Positions 7,815 through 15,179 of a stretch of 16,272 bases of DNA are shown in pieces. Position 1 is the first letter of the stretch, and each line of letters opens with the position of its first letter. The position numbers and the translations under genes are program-made. Origin of the DNA: Microbacteriaceae bacterium. Lineage in GTDB: Bacteria; Actinomycetota; Actinomycetes; Actinomycetales; Microbacteriaceae. The notes beneath the pieces were generated by a model. The model did not search any database. It saw nothing but the letters and a program-made list of their open reading frames with translations, and had not been told where the DNA came from. The stretch spans positions 1-16,272 of the forward strand of contig JAODAY010000144.1 of the NCBI GenBank assembly GCA_025463665.1. The letters run 5' to 3'.

Positions 7815-8780
7815 TTGCATGAGAAACTCGTGGCTCCTCCCAATCAGCACGCCGGTTCAAGCCTCCTGAAAGCGGTTCGCGAAGTCGGTGTTGTTGCCGC
7901 CACCGCCGCAGCCGCGGTCTTGGTGGCTGGCTGCTCGGCCGGAACGCCGAATTCCGTGCCGACCGAGCTGACCCCGATGACCGCCTTCGAACACGTTCAC
8001 GGCATTGACGTCGACACTGCGACCGGCACAGGCTACATAGCCACCCACAAGGGCCTGTTCCTCCTGCCTCCGCTGGAAGGGGATGCTGTCACCGCGGAGG
8101 AGCTCGGCGACCCACTCGGCGGAGTAGTCCAAGACCTCATGGGTTTCACCGTAGAGGGTGGGACGTTGTACGCATCAGGACACCCTGAAGCCGGCGCTGA
8201 AGAGCGAACCGGTGGACCCAATCTGGGGCTGATCTCCAGCACAGATGCGGAAACTTGGCATTCAATCTCCTTGGGCGGTGAGGTGGATTTCCACGACCTC
8301 GACGTTATTCCAGCCGACGAAGACCCGGTCATTTACGGATTTGACTCCGGAGCCGGCCGAATCTCGGTCAGCACGGACGGCGGGGCAACGTGGAAACAGG
8401 GAGCGGAGATTGCGATACGTGACCTCTCGGCGGATCCGGCGGTGCCCGGCACCGTTTATGCCACAACGGCGGAAGGTCTAGTTTTGAGCGTGGACTACGC
8501 CGCCACCTTCACCGCTCTGCCGGATACCCCGCCGCTGTTCTTGGTGGACGCAATGGGAGACACCTCCCTCGACAGTCTGGTCGGGGTGGATGTGGACGGC
8601 CGAGTTTGGGCAGCCACCGGTGCCGGTTCGTGGCGGGTCACCGGAACCGTTTCTGGGCAAGCCCAAGCGCTGACCTTCGTGGCAGGACCTGACCCGGCCC
8701 TGATCGTCGTCGACGATCGTGGTGTGGTAGTGAGTCCCGATATGGGAACGACTTGGCGGACGCTCGTCAGCAAGGAATGA
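7815..8780 (+). CDS. F510_1955-type beta-propeller lipoprotein
   Basis: The protein begins with a basic stretch and a hydrophobic signal ending in the lipobox LVAGC (Cys40), so it should be a lipoprotein on the outer face of the membrane. The mature part has the EHVHGID motif (His60, His62) and repeated propeller-like units: GYIATHKGLF, GTLYASGH, LGLISSTDAETW, RISVSTDGGATWK, GVVVSPDMGTTWR. These resemble BNR/sortilin-type blades and the family named F510_1955. Some annotations call that family a glycosylhydrolase without clear catalytic proof. Start choice is uncertain: TTG at 7815 has no ribosome site, and GTG at 7830 has only GAGA upstream. The gene converges on the copper ATPase with a 20-base gap. 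Members often accompany copper genes, so extracellular metal handling is a reasonable inference. Confidence 0.75.
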   Translation: MHEKLVAPPNQHAGSSLLKAVREVGVVAATAAAAVLVAGCSAGTPNSVPTELTPMTAFEHVHGIDVDTATGTGYIATHKGLFLLPPLEGDAVTAEELGDPLGGVVQDLMGFTVEGGTLYASGHPEAGAEERTGGPNLGLISSTDAETWHSISLGGEVDFHDLDVIPADEDPVIYGFDSGAGRISVSTDGGATWKQGAEIAIRDLSADPAVPGTVYATTAEGLVLSVDYAATFTALPDTPPLFLVDAMGDTSLDSLVGVDVDGRVWAATGAGSWRVTGTVSGQAQALTFVAGPDPALIVVDDRGVVVSPDMGTTWRTLVSKE

Positions 8781-8788
8781 GCGTCCGC
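8756..8788. terminator. Hairpin at the convergent gene ends
   Basis: A perfect ten-base inverted repeat (GCGGACGCTC/GAGCGTCCGC) with a 13-base loop includes the stop codon of the propeller gene. It lies just beyond the end of the leftward ATPase gene. There is no T-tract on either strand. It may act as a shared bidirectional stop or mRNA 3' stabiliser. Confidence 0.45.
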
Positions 8789-8800
8789 ACCAGTCGGGTC

Positions 8801-11029
8801 TTACACCGTAGCCCGATCGATCGCGCGCGTCGGTTGGGTGAGCCAAGCGGCGCTCGACGCGGGTCGTAAGTCCAAGCGCCGAAGCAGCTGCGCATTCACG
8901 GCAACGACCACGGTGGAGGCGGACATCAGCAGTGCGCCGATTTCCATCGGAAGGACGAAGCCGACCGGCGCGAGAACGCCGGCGGCGAGAGGCACTGAGA
9001 GCAGGTTGTAACCGGCAGCCCACCACAAGTTCTGCTTCATCTTGCGGTAACTCTTTCGCGACAGTTCTATGACAGACAGCACCGACCGTGGGTCGTCGCT
9101 TGCGAGGATGACACCCGCAGAAGCGATGGCGACGTCGGTGCCTGCGCCGATTGCGATGCCGACGTCTGCCTGGGCGAGGGCGGGGGCGTCGTTGACACCG
9201 TCGCCGACCATGGCAACGATTCGTCCTTCGCCCTGCAGTTCGGCCACTTTCGCCGACTTGTCTTTCGGGTGGACCCCCGCGTAGACCCGGTCGATACCAA
9301 GTTCCGCGCCGACCGTCTGTGCGACTGCTTCGGCGTCGCCGGTGATCATGACCACCTGAATGCCGAGCGAGTGCAGGGCCACGACCGCCTGACGGGACTC
9401 TTCCCGCACTTCGTCGGCGAGACCGACGGCGCCGATGACTGCACCGTCGGAGAGGATGTGCAGGATGATGGAGCCCTGCTCGGTCCAGGCCGCAGACTGC
9501 GGCAGCGGAGCCGCGTTATGGGCGGCGAGCATGCTGGGCCCGCCCACGCTGATGCGGTGGCCATTGACAGTTGCGGCCACGCCGACGGCCGTCGACGCCT
9601 CGAACGCGGTTGCCTTCGGAATTCTGAGTCCGCGTGCCCGCGCAGCTTGCCCGATTGCTTTTGCGAGTGGGTGTTCGCTGTCGCTCTCGGCCGCGGCCGC
9701 GATGGTGAGGAGCTCGTCTTCAGTGACCGCGCCGTGGGCGACGAGTTGCGCGACGGTCGGTTCGCCCTTGGTCAGGGTGCCGGTCTTGTCGAACAGCACG
9801 GTATCGACTCGGCGCATGGTCTCCAGGGCGAGACGGTCCTTGATGAGCACACCGCCGTTTGCGGCGCGCTCGGTCGAGATGGAGACCACCAGAGGGATTG
9901 CGAGGCCGAGCGCGTGGGGGCAGGCGATGACAAGGACGGTGATGGTGCGTGTCACCGCATCGCTGGGATCGCCGAACATGGTCCAAGCCAGAGCGGTGAT
10001 CACCGCTGCGGCGAGTGCGAACCAGAACAGCCAGCCGGAGGCGGTGTCAGCGATGCGTTGCGCGGGTGAGGTGGAGTTCTGCGCTTCAGCGACAAGGCGT
10101 TGTATGCCGGCCAGGGCTGTGTCATCCCCGATCGCCGTCACCCGCACCCGGATTGCGGTGTCGGTTGCGACGGTTCCCGCCACGACGGTGGCGCCGGGGC
10201 CGCGGCTGACGGGACGGAATTCACCGGTGATCATCGATTCGTCCACGTCGGCGGTGCCCTCGATGACTGTTCCGTCGGCGGGGACCCGACCTCCCGGGCG
10301 GACGATGACGACGTCGCCGGTGACGAGGTCGGAGGGTGAGACCACGATCACGTCGTCACCCTGCATTTTCTCGGCCTCGTCGGGTAGGAGTGCTGCAAGC
10401 GATTCGAGGGCGCTGGAGGTCTGGGCGAGAGAGCGCATCTCGATCCAGTGCCCGAGCAGCATGATGACGATCAGCAGGGCCATCTCCCACCAGAAGTCAA
10501 GTTCCGGGTTGATGAGCCCAGTGCTGGCACCGAGGGAGGCGAGGAAGGCTACGGTGACGGCCAAGGCGATCAGCATCATCATGCCGGGTTTGCGTGATGC
10601 GAGCTCCGCGACGGCGCCGGTGAGGAACGGCTTGCCGCCCCAGAAGTACATCACTGTACCCAGTGCGGGCGGAATCCAGGCGATTGCTGCGAAATCGGGC
10701 AACTCGTAGCCGATGATCATGGCGAACATATGGCTGAAGCCGACGACGGGGATGGCCACGAGCAGCATGATCCAGAACAAGCGGCGGAACTGTCCGACGT
10801 GGTCGCCGTGCCCAGTGTGACCGGTGTGGCCGCCGTGTTCGGTGTCGTGGCTCGCGTGGGCGGCGGTGCTGTGCCCGGCTGACTGGGTGATCCCCTCGGA
10901 CCGCATTGCTCCGGCATGCATCGCTTCGTGGTCCATCTCAAGGTGGCCGAGTCCGGAGGGTGAATCCAGATCGGGACCGAGTGGTGCCGCCCCCGTGTGG
11001 TGGTCGTGGTGTTCTTCCGGATGGCTCAT
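8801..11029 (-). CDS. copB: CopB-type (CPH, P1B-3) copper-translocating P-type ATPase
   Basis: The 742-residue pump has a His-rich cytoplasmic N-terminus (residues 1-80, many HH/GHTGH units) in place of CxxC metal domains, then eight predicted membrane helices. Signature motifs are in order: TGE at 268-270 (actuator), CPH at 370-372 (ion-binding helix), DKTGT at 414-418 with the phosphorylated Asp414, SEHP with His453 (nucleotide site), and GDGVND at 609-614. The last helices carry YNLLSVP and MSAST segments. CPH defines the P1B-3 (CopB) group, reported to export Cu (I/II) or Ag from the cytoplasm. It is transcribed away from csoR. A CsoR box lies 13 bases before its ATG, so copper derepression is likely. 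The ATG at 11029 is the only start keeping the whole His-rich region, though its ribosome site (GGTGGCGG) is weak. Confidence 0.95.
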   Translation of the reverse strand: MSHPEEHHDHHTGAAPLGPDLDSPSGLGHLEMDHEAMHAGAMRSEGITQSAGHSTAAHASHDTEHGGHTGHTGHGDHVGQFRRLFWIMLLVAIPVVGFSHMFAMIIGYELPDFAAIAWIPPALGTVMYFWGGKPFLTGAVAELASRKPGMMMLIALAVTVAFLASLGASTGLINPELDFWWEMALLIVIMLLGHWIEMRSLAQTSSALESLAALLPDEAEKMQGDDVIVVSPSDLVTGDVVIVRPGGRVPADGTVIEGTADVDESMITGEFRPVSRGPGATVVAGTVATDTAIRVRVTAIGDDTALAGIQRLVAEAQNSTSPAQRIADTASGWLFWFALAAAVITALAWTMFGDPSDAVTRTITVLVIACPHALGLAIPLVVSISTERAANGGVLIKDRLALETMRRVDTVLFDKTGTLTKGEPTVAQLVAHGAVTEDELLTIAAAAESDSEHPLAKAIGQAARARGLRIPKATAFEASTAVGVAATVNGHRISVGGPSMLAAHNAAPLPQSAAWTEQGSIILHILSDGAVIGAVGLADEVREESRQAVVALHSLGIQVVMITGDAEAVAQTVGAELGIDRVYAGVHPKDKSAKVAELQGEGRIVAMVGDGVNDAPALAQADVGIAIGAGTDVAIASAGVILASDDPRSVLSVIELSRKSYRKMKQNLWWAAGYNLLSVPLAAGVLAPVGFVLPMEIGALLMSASTVVVAVNAQLLRRLDLRPASSAAWLTQPTRAIDRATV

Positions 11030-11041
11030 GCCGCCACCATA

Positions 11042-11056
11042 TACCCCCTAGGGGTA
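11042..11056. promoter_or_regulatory. CsoR operator box 1 (copB side)
   Basis: The sequence TACCCCCTAGGGGTA fits TACCC-N5-GGGTA and the known pseudo-palindromic GC-rich CsoR operator. It sits just upstream of the copB start, where bound repressor would block leftward transcription. Confidence 0.85.
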
Positions 11057-11064
11057 CATTTCCA

Positions 11065-11075
11065 TCACCTGGTGA
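11065..11075. promoter_or_regulatory. Perfect palindrome between the two CsoR boxes
   Basis: TCACCTGGTGA is a perfect 11-base palindrome about 20 bases from box 1 in the divergent promoter region. It does not resemble the CsoR boxes. It may be a binding site for another regulator or chance. Confidence 0.3.
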
Positions 11076-11102
11076 CATTAACGCTTCGATGCTTCGCTTG
11101 CG

Positions 11103-11108
11103 TAGAAT
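11103..11108 (+). promoter_or_regulatory. Candidate -10 element for csoR
   Basis: TAGAAT matches the -10 consensus TATAAT at five of six positions and lies immediately upstream of CsoR box 2. No good -35 is visible; TTAACG at 11078-11083 gives a 19-base spacer. Confidence 0.5.
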
Positions 11109-11111
11109 GAA

Positions 11112-11126
11112 TACCCCCGCCGGGTA
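11112..11126. promoter_or_regulatory. CsoR operator box 2 (csoR side)
   Basis: TACCCCCGCCGGGTA repeats the TACCC-N5-GGGTA pattern of box 1. It covers the expected transcription start just after the -10 candidate and ends 15 bases before the csoR ATG. This fits autoregulation of csoR. Confidence 0.85.
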
Positions 11127-11141
11127 CCAAAGGAGCAGAAA

Positions 11142-11423
11142 ATGAACGGCTATGTCGACAACAAAGACGACATCCTCAAACGGCTGAGCCGCGCCGAGGG
11201 CCAGGTGCGCGGAATCCATCGGATGGTCGAGTCCGACACCTACTGCATCGACATCCTCACCCAAGTGTCTGCCGCAACGAAGGCGCTGGAGAACGTGGCA
11301 CTGATGTTGCTCGAGGATCACCTCACCCATTGCGTCGCCGAGGCATCCGCTGTTGGAGGAACCGTCGCTGACGAGAAAATCCGCGAAGCATCCGCCGCCA
11401 TCGCCCGGCTAGTCCGCTCCTAA
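11142..11423 (+). CDS. csoR: CsoR copper-sensing transcriptional repressor
   Basis: This 93-residue all-helical repressor (DUF156 family) carries the copper triad of CsoR: Cys35, His60 and Cys64 (YCIDIL and DHLTHC). The DNA-contact region near the N-terminus is RLSRAEGQVRGI. Family members bind a GC-rich operator without copper and release it when Cu(I) binds. Tyr34 and a Glu near 78-81 match residues known to relay the signal. AGGAG lies upstream of the ATG with good spacing. Two matching operators precede the gene, so it likely represses itself with the following three genes and the divergent copB. The triad separates it from the formaldehyde (FrmR) and nickel (RcnR) branches. Confidence 0.95.
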   Translation: MNGYVDNKDDILKRLSRAEGQVRGIHRMVESDTYCIDILTQVSAATKALENVALMLLEDHLTHCVAEASAVGGTVADEKIREASAAIARLVRS

Positions 11424-11465
11424 CCACTTCAACCCCGAACTTTCCCTCTTCGAAAGGCAACGCCC

Positions 11466-11849
11466 ATGTGCACTGACCAGACCACCGGGAACGACCTCGG
11501 CCTCACCGACAAGAATCACGCCTGCGCCTGCGGAACCGACAGCCACGCCGACAACACCGCCCGCGGTCACGAGGAAAGCCATGACAACGGTTCTGCAACT
11601 GCCGAGCCCTCCGCCCGCGGCGAGGCGGAGGTCATCCGTGAGCATTACCTCGTCGGCGGGATGACCTGCGCGCACTGCGTCGCGAGCGTCACCGAGGAGG
11701 TCTCCGCCATCGACGGCGTTGACAGCGTCAGCGTCGATCTGAACACCGCGGGAGCGTCACGCATCATGGTGGTCAGCGCCAAGCCCGTGCCGGCAAGCGA
11801 CGTGGAAGCAGCCGTAATCGAGGCAGGCTACACCCTGGTTTCGGCCTGA
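11466..11849 (+). CDS. CopZ-like HMA copper-binding protein with Cys/His-rich extension
   Basis: The C-terminal 65-70 residues form a heavy-metal-associated (HMA) domain with the copper loop GMTCAHC (Cys68, Cys71), like the CopZ chaperone. This fold passes Cu(I) to ATPases in the cytoplasm. Unlike standard CopZ (about 70 residues), it has a 57-residue hydrophilic extension containing Cys2, HACAC (Cys20, Cys22) and several His (SHADN, GHEESHDNG), likely an additional metal site. No signal peptide is seen. It follows csoR by 42 bases with GAAAGG ahead of ATG 11466, so it should be in the csoR transcript. The pump in this locus has no HMA domain of its own, so a separate chaperone/buffer role is plausible. 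Confidence 0.9.
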   Translation: MCTDQTTGNDLGLTDKNHACACGTDSHADNTARGHEESHDNGSATAEPSARGEAEVIREHYLVGGMTCAHCVASVTEEVSAIDGVDSVSVDLNTAGASRIMVVSAKPVPASDVEAAVIEAGYTLVSA

Positions 11850-11861
11850 ATGTGACCTCCC

Positions 11862-11880
11862 CCGACCGCGTAAGCGTCGG
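11862..11880 (+). terminator. Weak hairpin between HMA and DUF6153 genes
   Basis: CCGAC and GTCGG pair around a GC-rich centre (CCGACCGCGTAAGCGTCGG) with a one-base bulge. No T-run follows, so it is at most an attenuator or processing site. Confidence 0.25.
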
Positions 11881-11918
11881 CATCTAGATCTAACCTGCGC
11901 AGGCAAGGAGGGGAACCG

Positions 11919-12341
11919 ATGAACCTGTTGCGGCTGCAACGCGGAACCATGGCGTCCCACCCCGTCGGAAGAATCGTCCTCCTGCTCGCCATGGTATGCG
12001 CGACCCTAATCGGCCTCCTCGCCATGCACACCATCGCCTCCGCGACACCGACCCACCGGGAGCATGCGACAACATCAACGACCATAGGGCTGGAAGCGCC
12101 CCATAACAGCCATCAGACTGCTGAGTCAGAGTGCCTGGAGTGCGGGTCGAGTCACACCACGACAGCGATGGCCTGCACCCTCGCTCTGCTGGTAGGCCTC
12201 TTACTGATGGTCGACGGCCGCCAGCGCCTATCCGCGCTGGTATCTCGGACAGCGGCACTCTTCCGCACACTTCTCGCCCACGCAGCAGTGTCTTCCATTC
12301 CCCCTCCCGACCTGAACCATCTGTCCATCAGTCGGACCTGA
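11919..12341 (+). CDS. DUF6153-family membrane protein, copy 2
   Basis: The 140-residue protein has a first hydrophobic segment (about 18-40) containing the family-like GLLAMHT motif. A short His-rich loop follows, with CLEC (Cys72, Cys75), then a second membrane helix (about 84-98) with Cys86, and a C-terminal PPDLNHLSISRT. This layout matches DUF6153, a small actinobacterial family of unknown function. A strong ribosome site AAGGAGGGG precedes ATG 11919. It lies downstream of csoR and the HMA gene, and upstream of the DUF305 gene, all on one strand. The CxxC and histidines facing one side of the membrane suggest copper binding or handover, which is inference. Its last residues are nearly the same as those of the protein at 6275-6772. 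Confidence 0.8.
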   Translation: MNLLRLQRGTMASHPVGRIVLLLAMVCATLIGLLAMHTIASATPTHREHATTSTTIGLEAPHNSHQTAESECLECGSSHTTTAMACTLALLVGLLLMVDGRQRLSALVSRTAALFRTLLAHAAVSSIPPPDLNHLSISRT

Positions 12342-12400
12342 TTCGGATTACGCCGCTCCATCGCGGCGCAACCCTGGCGTGCACGCGCGCCCGAATCAGG
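12337..12400 (+). ncRNA. Candidate three-way-junction leader structure before the DUF305 gene
   Basis: A perfect ten-base pairing (CCTGATTCGG at 12337-12346 with CCGAATCAGG at 12391-12400) closes a region holding two further hairpins. These are CGCCGC/GCGGCG at 12351-12368 and the palindrome GCGTGCACGC at 12377-12386. The outer stem includes the stop codon of the DUF6153 gene. No T-tract follows. This may be an RNA processing or attenuation element between the two genes. No known riboswitch class is recognised. Confidence 0.45.
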
Positions 12401-12427
12401 CCCCCACTAGTGAACGGACCCATTGCC

Positions 12428-13045
12428 ATGAAAAAATTGCAAGTCACACTGACCATCGCTGGCGCACTCGCGACCGTACTCACCCTCTCCGCCTGCTCAA
12501 CGAATGACTCTATGAGCGGCATGAACCACGACTCCGGTTCTTCAGAAAGCTCATCCTCGCCGTCGTTTGCAGCGGAGCACAACGACTCCGACACCAGCTT
12601 CGCCTCGGGAATGGCTATGCACCACATGCAGGCCATCCAGATGTCCGATGTATTACTGGCGAAGTATGGCATCGACGAACGCGTCACCGCCCTCGCAGAG
12701 AAGATCAAGGCCGCCCAGACGCCGGAGATTGACACCCTCAACGGCTGGCTGGAAGCGTGGGGCGAGCCCCCTGTCTCCATGGGGGCAATGGAGTCCCACG
12801 ACATGGGCAACATGAGCGGAACGATGAGCGAAGAGGACATGAACGCCTTGGACGCCGCGACCGGCAATGAGGCGAACACCCTCTTCCTGACTCAGATGAT
12901 CGAACACCACAAAGGTGCCGTCGAAATGGCGCAGGAAGAAATAGACTCCGGCAGCAATCCAGACGCGATAGCAATGGCGAAGAAGATCATCTCCGACCAG
13001 ACCGCAGAAATCACCGAGATGGAAGAACACCTGGCGACGCTCTAA
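12428..13045 (+). CDS. DUF305 lipoprotein (copper-associated)
   Basis: This 205-residue protein starts with a lipoprotein signal (MKKLQVTL..., lipobox LSAC with Cys23) and a Ser/Met/His-rich linker. It then has the two half-repeats of the DUF305 ferritin-like fold: MAMHHMQAIQM (62-72) and QMIEHHKGAVEMA (156-168). These HHMxAIxM-type motifs put His and Met side by side, suiting Cu(I) binding. A Met-rich loop between them (MGAMESHDMGNMSG, about 118-131) adds ligands. It should be anchored on the outer face of the membrane. The open frame extends upstream, but ATG 12428 directly precedes the signal peptide and is the clear start, although its ribosome site is weak. It is the last gene of the csoR unit, followed by a strong hairpin. 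Members commonly cluster with copper resistance genes. Confidence 0.92.
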   Translation: MKKLQVTLTIAGALATVLTLSACSTNDSMSGMNHDSGSSESSSSPSFAAEHNDSDTSFASGMAMHHMQAIQMSDVLLAKYGIDERVTALAEKIKAAQTPEIDTLNGWLEAWGEPPVSMGAMESHDMGNMSGTMSEEDMNALDAATGNEANTLFLTQMIEHHKGAVEMAQEEIDSGSNPDAIAMAKKIISDQTAEITEMEEHLATL

Positions 13046-13055
13046 CTGCAAGACG

Positions 13056-13086
13056 AGGGCCGCAGCACTCTCGCTGCTGCGGCCCT
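13056..13086 (+). terminator. Strong hairpin ending the csoR-DUF305 unit
   Basis: A perfect twelve-base stem (AGGGCCGCAGCA with TGCTGCGGCCCT) and a seven-base loop start ten bases after the DUF305 stop. The T-tract is poor (TTCAACCCTTT), as is common in high-GC actinobacteria. Confidence 0.75.
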
Positions 13087-13141
13087 TCAACCCTTTGTAT
13101 CCCAATCCATTCGAGCCGCGAGGATGTTGTTGCAATTGGCG

Positions 13142-13425
13142 CTACTGAGTACTTAGCGGTCGCTCGGTCACGACACTGATGGTCATCTCGTCCAGGTTGG
13201 GCAATACATGCGCCAAATCGTGCTTGGCTCCGCGGTCGGTAATCTTGGCAACGGAGAGTGCTGTGTCAGCGACCACAATGGTTGTCGCTCCGTGCAACCG
13301 GTGACCGACCCTCCTCACCTGCAGCTTCTCTACCCCCAGCACGCCCGGGGTGCGTTCGATCGCGTGGCGCGACTTGTCAGCATCTCTGGTTCAATGCCAT
13401 CCATAAGCCGCCGACCTATGCTTTC
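13142..13425 (-). pseudogene. C-terminal remnant of a CDF cation efflux gene
   Basis: Leftward frames encode only the end of a cation diffusion facilitator. The segment SIGRRLMDGIEPE (near 13385-13425) is the end of the membrane part, and after a frameshift at about 13370 it continues as the cytoplasmic domain to TAG at 13142. That domain reads GVLGVEKLQVRRVGHRL, then IVVAD and DLAHVLPNLDEM. The same landmarks occur in the intact pump at 13816-14859 (RSIGRRLMDGIEPE, VDRLQLRWVGHRL, LEHALPHLDDF). All membrane helices are missing, and a stop precedes the preserved part. The fragment points away from the ArsR gene, as if an older regulator/pump pair had been overwritten by the present one. Confidence 0.8.
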
Positions 13426-13451
13426 TCACAATCGGGCAGGTTTATGTAAGA

Positions 13452-13471
13452 ATCTGCGTATGGATGCAGAT
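13452..13471. promoter_or_regulatory. Candidate ArsR-type operator overlapping the regulator start
   Basis: The inverted repeat ATCTGC-N8-GCAGAT spans the ATG at 13460. ArsR/SmtB operators are often imperfect AT-rich dyads near the start of their own gene. A TATGTA -10-like element lies a few bases upstream (13443-13448), so the message may be leaderless or nearly so. Confidence 0.5.
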
Positions 13472-13815
13472 AATCTCGTATGCGGGCGGGAACCCGACAG
13501 CCAGTACGTCGAACTCGCCGTAGAGGTATTCACGATGCTCGCGGATGCAACGCGAATCCGCATCATCCTTGCTTTGCGTGACGGCGAGTTTTCCGTCAAC
13601 AGCCTCGCCGAGCTCGTATCGAAATCCCCGCCTGCGGTGTCCCAGCACCTGGCGAAGCTGCGCTTGGCACGGTTCGTGACGAGCAGGCAGGAGGGCACGA
13701 AGGTGTTCTACAGCCTCGCCAATGAACACGCCCGCCAACTTGTCTCCGACGCGATCTTCCAGGCCGAGCACTCTCTCAGCTCCAATCCGCGCCACCACCA
13801 CGCGGAGGCGGGCGC

Positions 13816-13819
<4 letters not shown>
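13460..13819 (+). CDS. ArsR/SmtB-family metal-responsive repressor
   Basis: The 119-residue winged-helix protein has the family opening FTMLADATRIRIILAL, a recognition helix region SKSPPAVSQHLAKLRLARFV (about 55-73) and the wing SRQEGTKVFYSL. In helix 5, where Zn/Ni/Co sensors bind metal, it has Asn88, His90, Gln101 and His104. The positions known in NmtR are Asp, His, His, His, so only two of four ligands are kept. A C-terminal RHHHAE tail may add ligands, as may Cys8. ATG 13460 is chosen because the upstream in-frame region overlaps the promoter and the reversed pump remnant. Its TGA overlaps the ATG of the CDF pump as ATGA. It most likely represses itself and the pump, and metal binding should relieve this. 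Confidence 0.88.
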
Positions 13820-14859
<1,040 letters not shown>

Positions 14860-14884
14860 GTGCTCGTCGCCTCGCTTGCTTCAG

Positions 14885-14896
14885 AACTGGCGGAAC
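14885..14896 (+). repeat. Direct repeat AACTGGCGGAAC, copy 1
   Basis: Identical 12-base copy lies at 14992-15003, 107 bases away. Similarity continues loosely for about ten more bases (CTCCGACGCGA versus TTCGAGTCGCGA). Confidence 0.7.
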
Positions 14897-14991
14897 CTCC
14901 GACGCGATGAGTCAGTCCTGCCGAGCCTGATCGTTATTGAGCAGCTGCGTTGGCCGTTTGAGGTCGGGCATTCCGGGGGTGTAAGAAATGA

Positions 14992-15003
14992 AACTGGCGG
15001 AAC
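14992..15003 (+). repeat. Direct repeat AACTGGCGGAAC, copy 2
   Basis: Second copy of the 12-base repeat first seen at 14885-14896. It directly follows a GTAAGAAATG stretch. Confidence 0.7.
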
Positions 15004-15074
15004 TTCGAGTCGCGACTCGCCTAACACGTAGTGCCGCAGAAGCGCTGTCCACAAGACGGTCGACAAGCGGTCGT

Positions 15075-15110
15075 CTGCACAACGCCCCTCGTGTTTTTAG
15101 GGTTGTGCAG
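15075..15110. repeat. Inverted repeat CTGCACAAC / GTTGTGCAG
   Basis: Two perfect nine-base arms (15075-15083 and 15102-15110) flank an 18-base spacer rich in T. CTGCACA recurs at 15175. It could be a hairpin or a dimeric protein site. Confidence 0.6.
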
Positions 15111-15135
15111 GCGAGTTTGAACACTGGCTTTTCCG

Positions 15136-15179
15136 TACTCCTCTGCACTTACGTCACTTTTGTCGCTACTCCTCTGCAC
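15136..15179 (+). repeat. Direct repeat TACTCCTCTGCAC, two copies
   Basis: Perfect 13-base copies occur at 15136-15148 and 15167-15179, spaced 31 bases start to start, close to three helical turns. The core CTGCAC is shared with the nearby inverted repeat. Confidence 0.65.

Noticed and set aside
9269..10709. Long rightward open frames inside the copper ATPase gene
   Set aside because: They are antisense to strongly conserved P-type ATPase motifs and lack starts or domains of their own.
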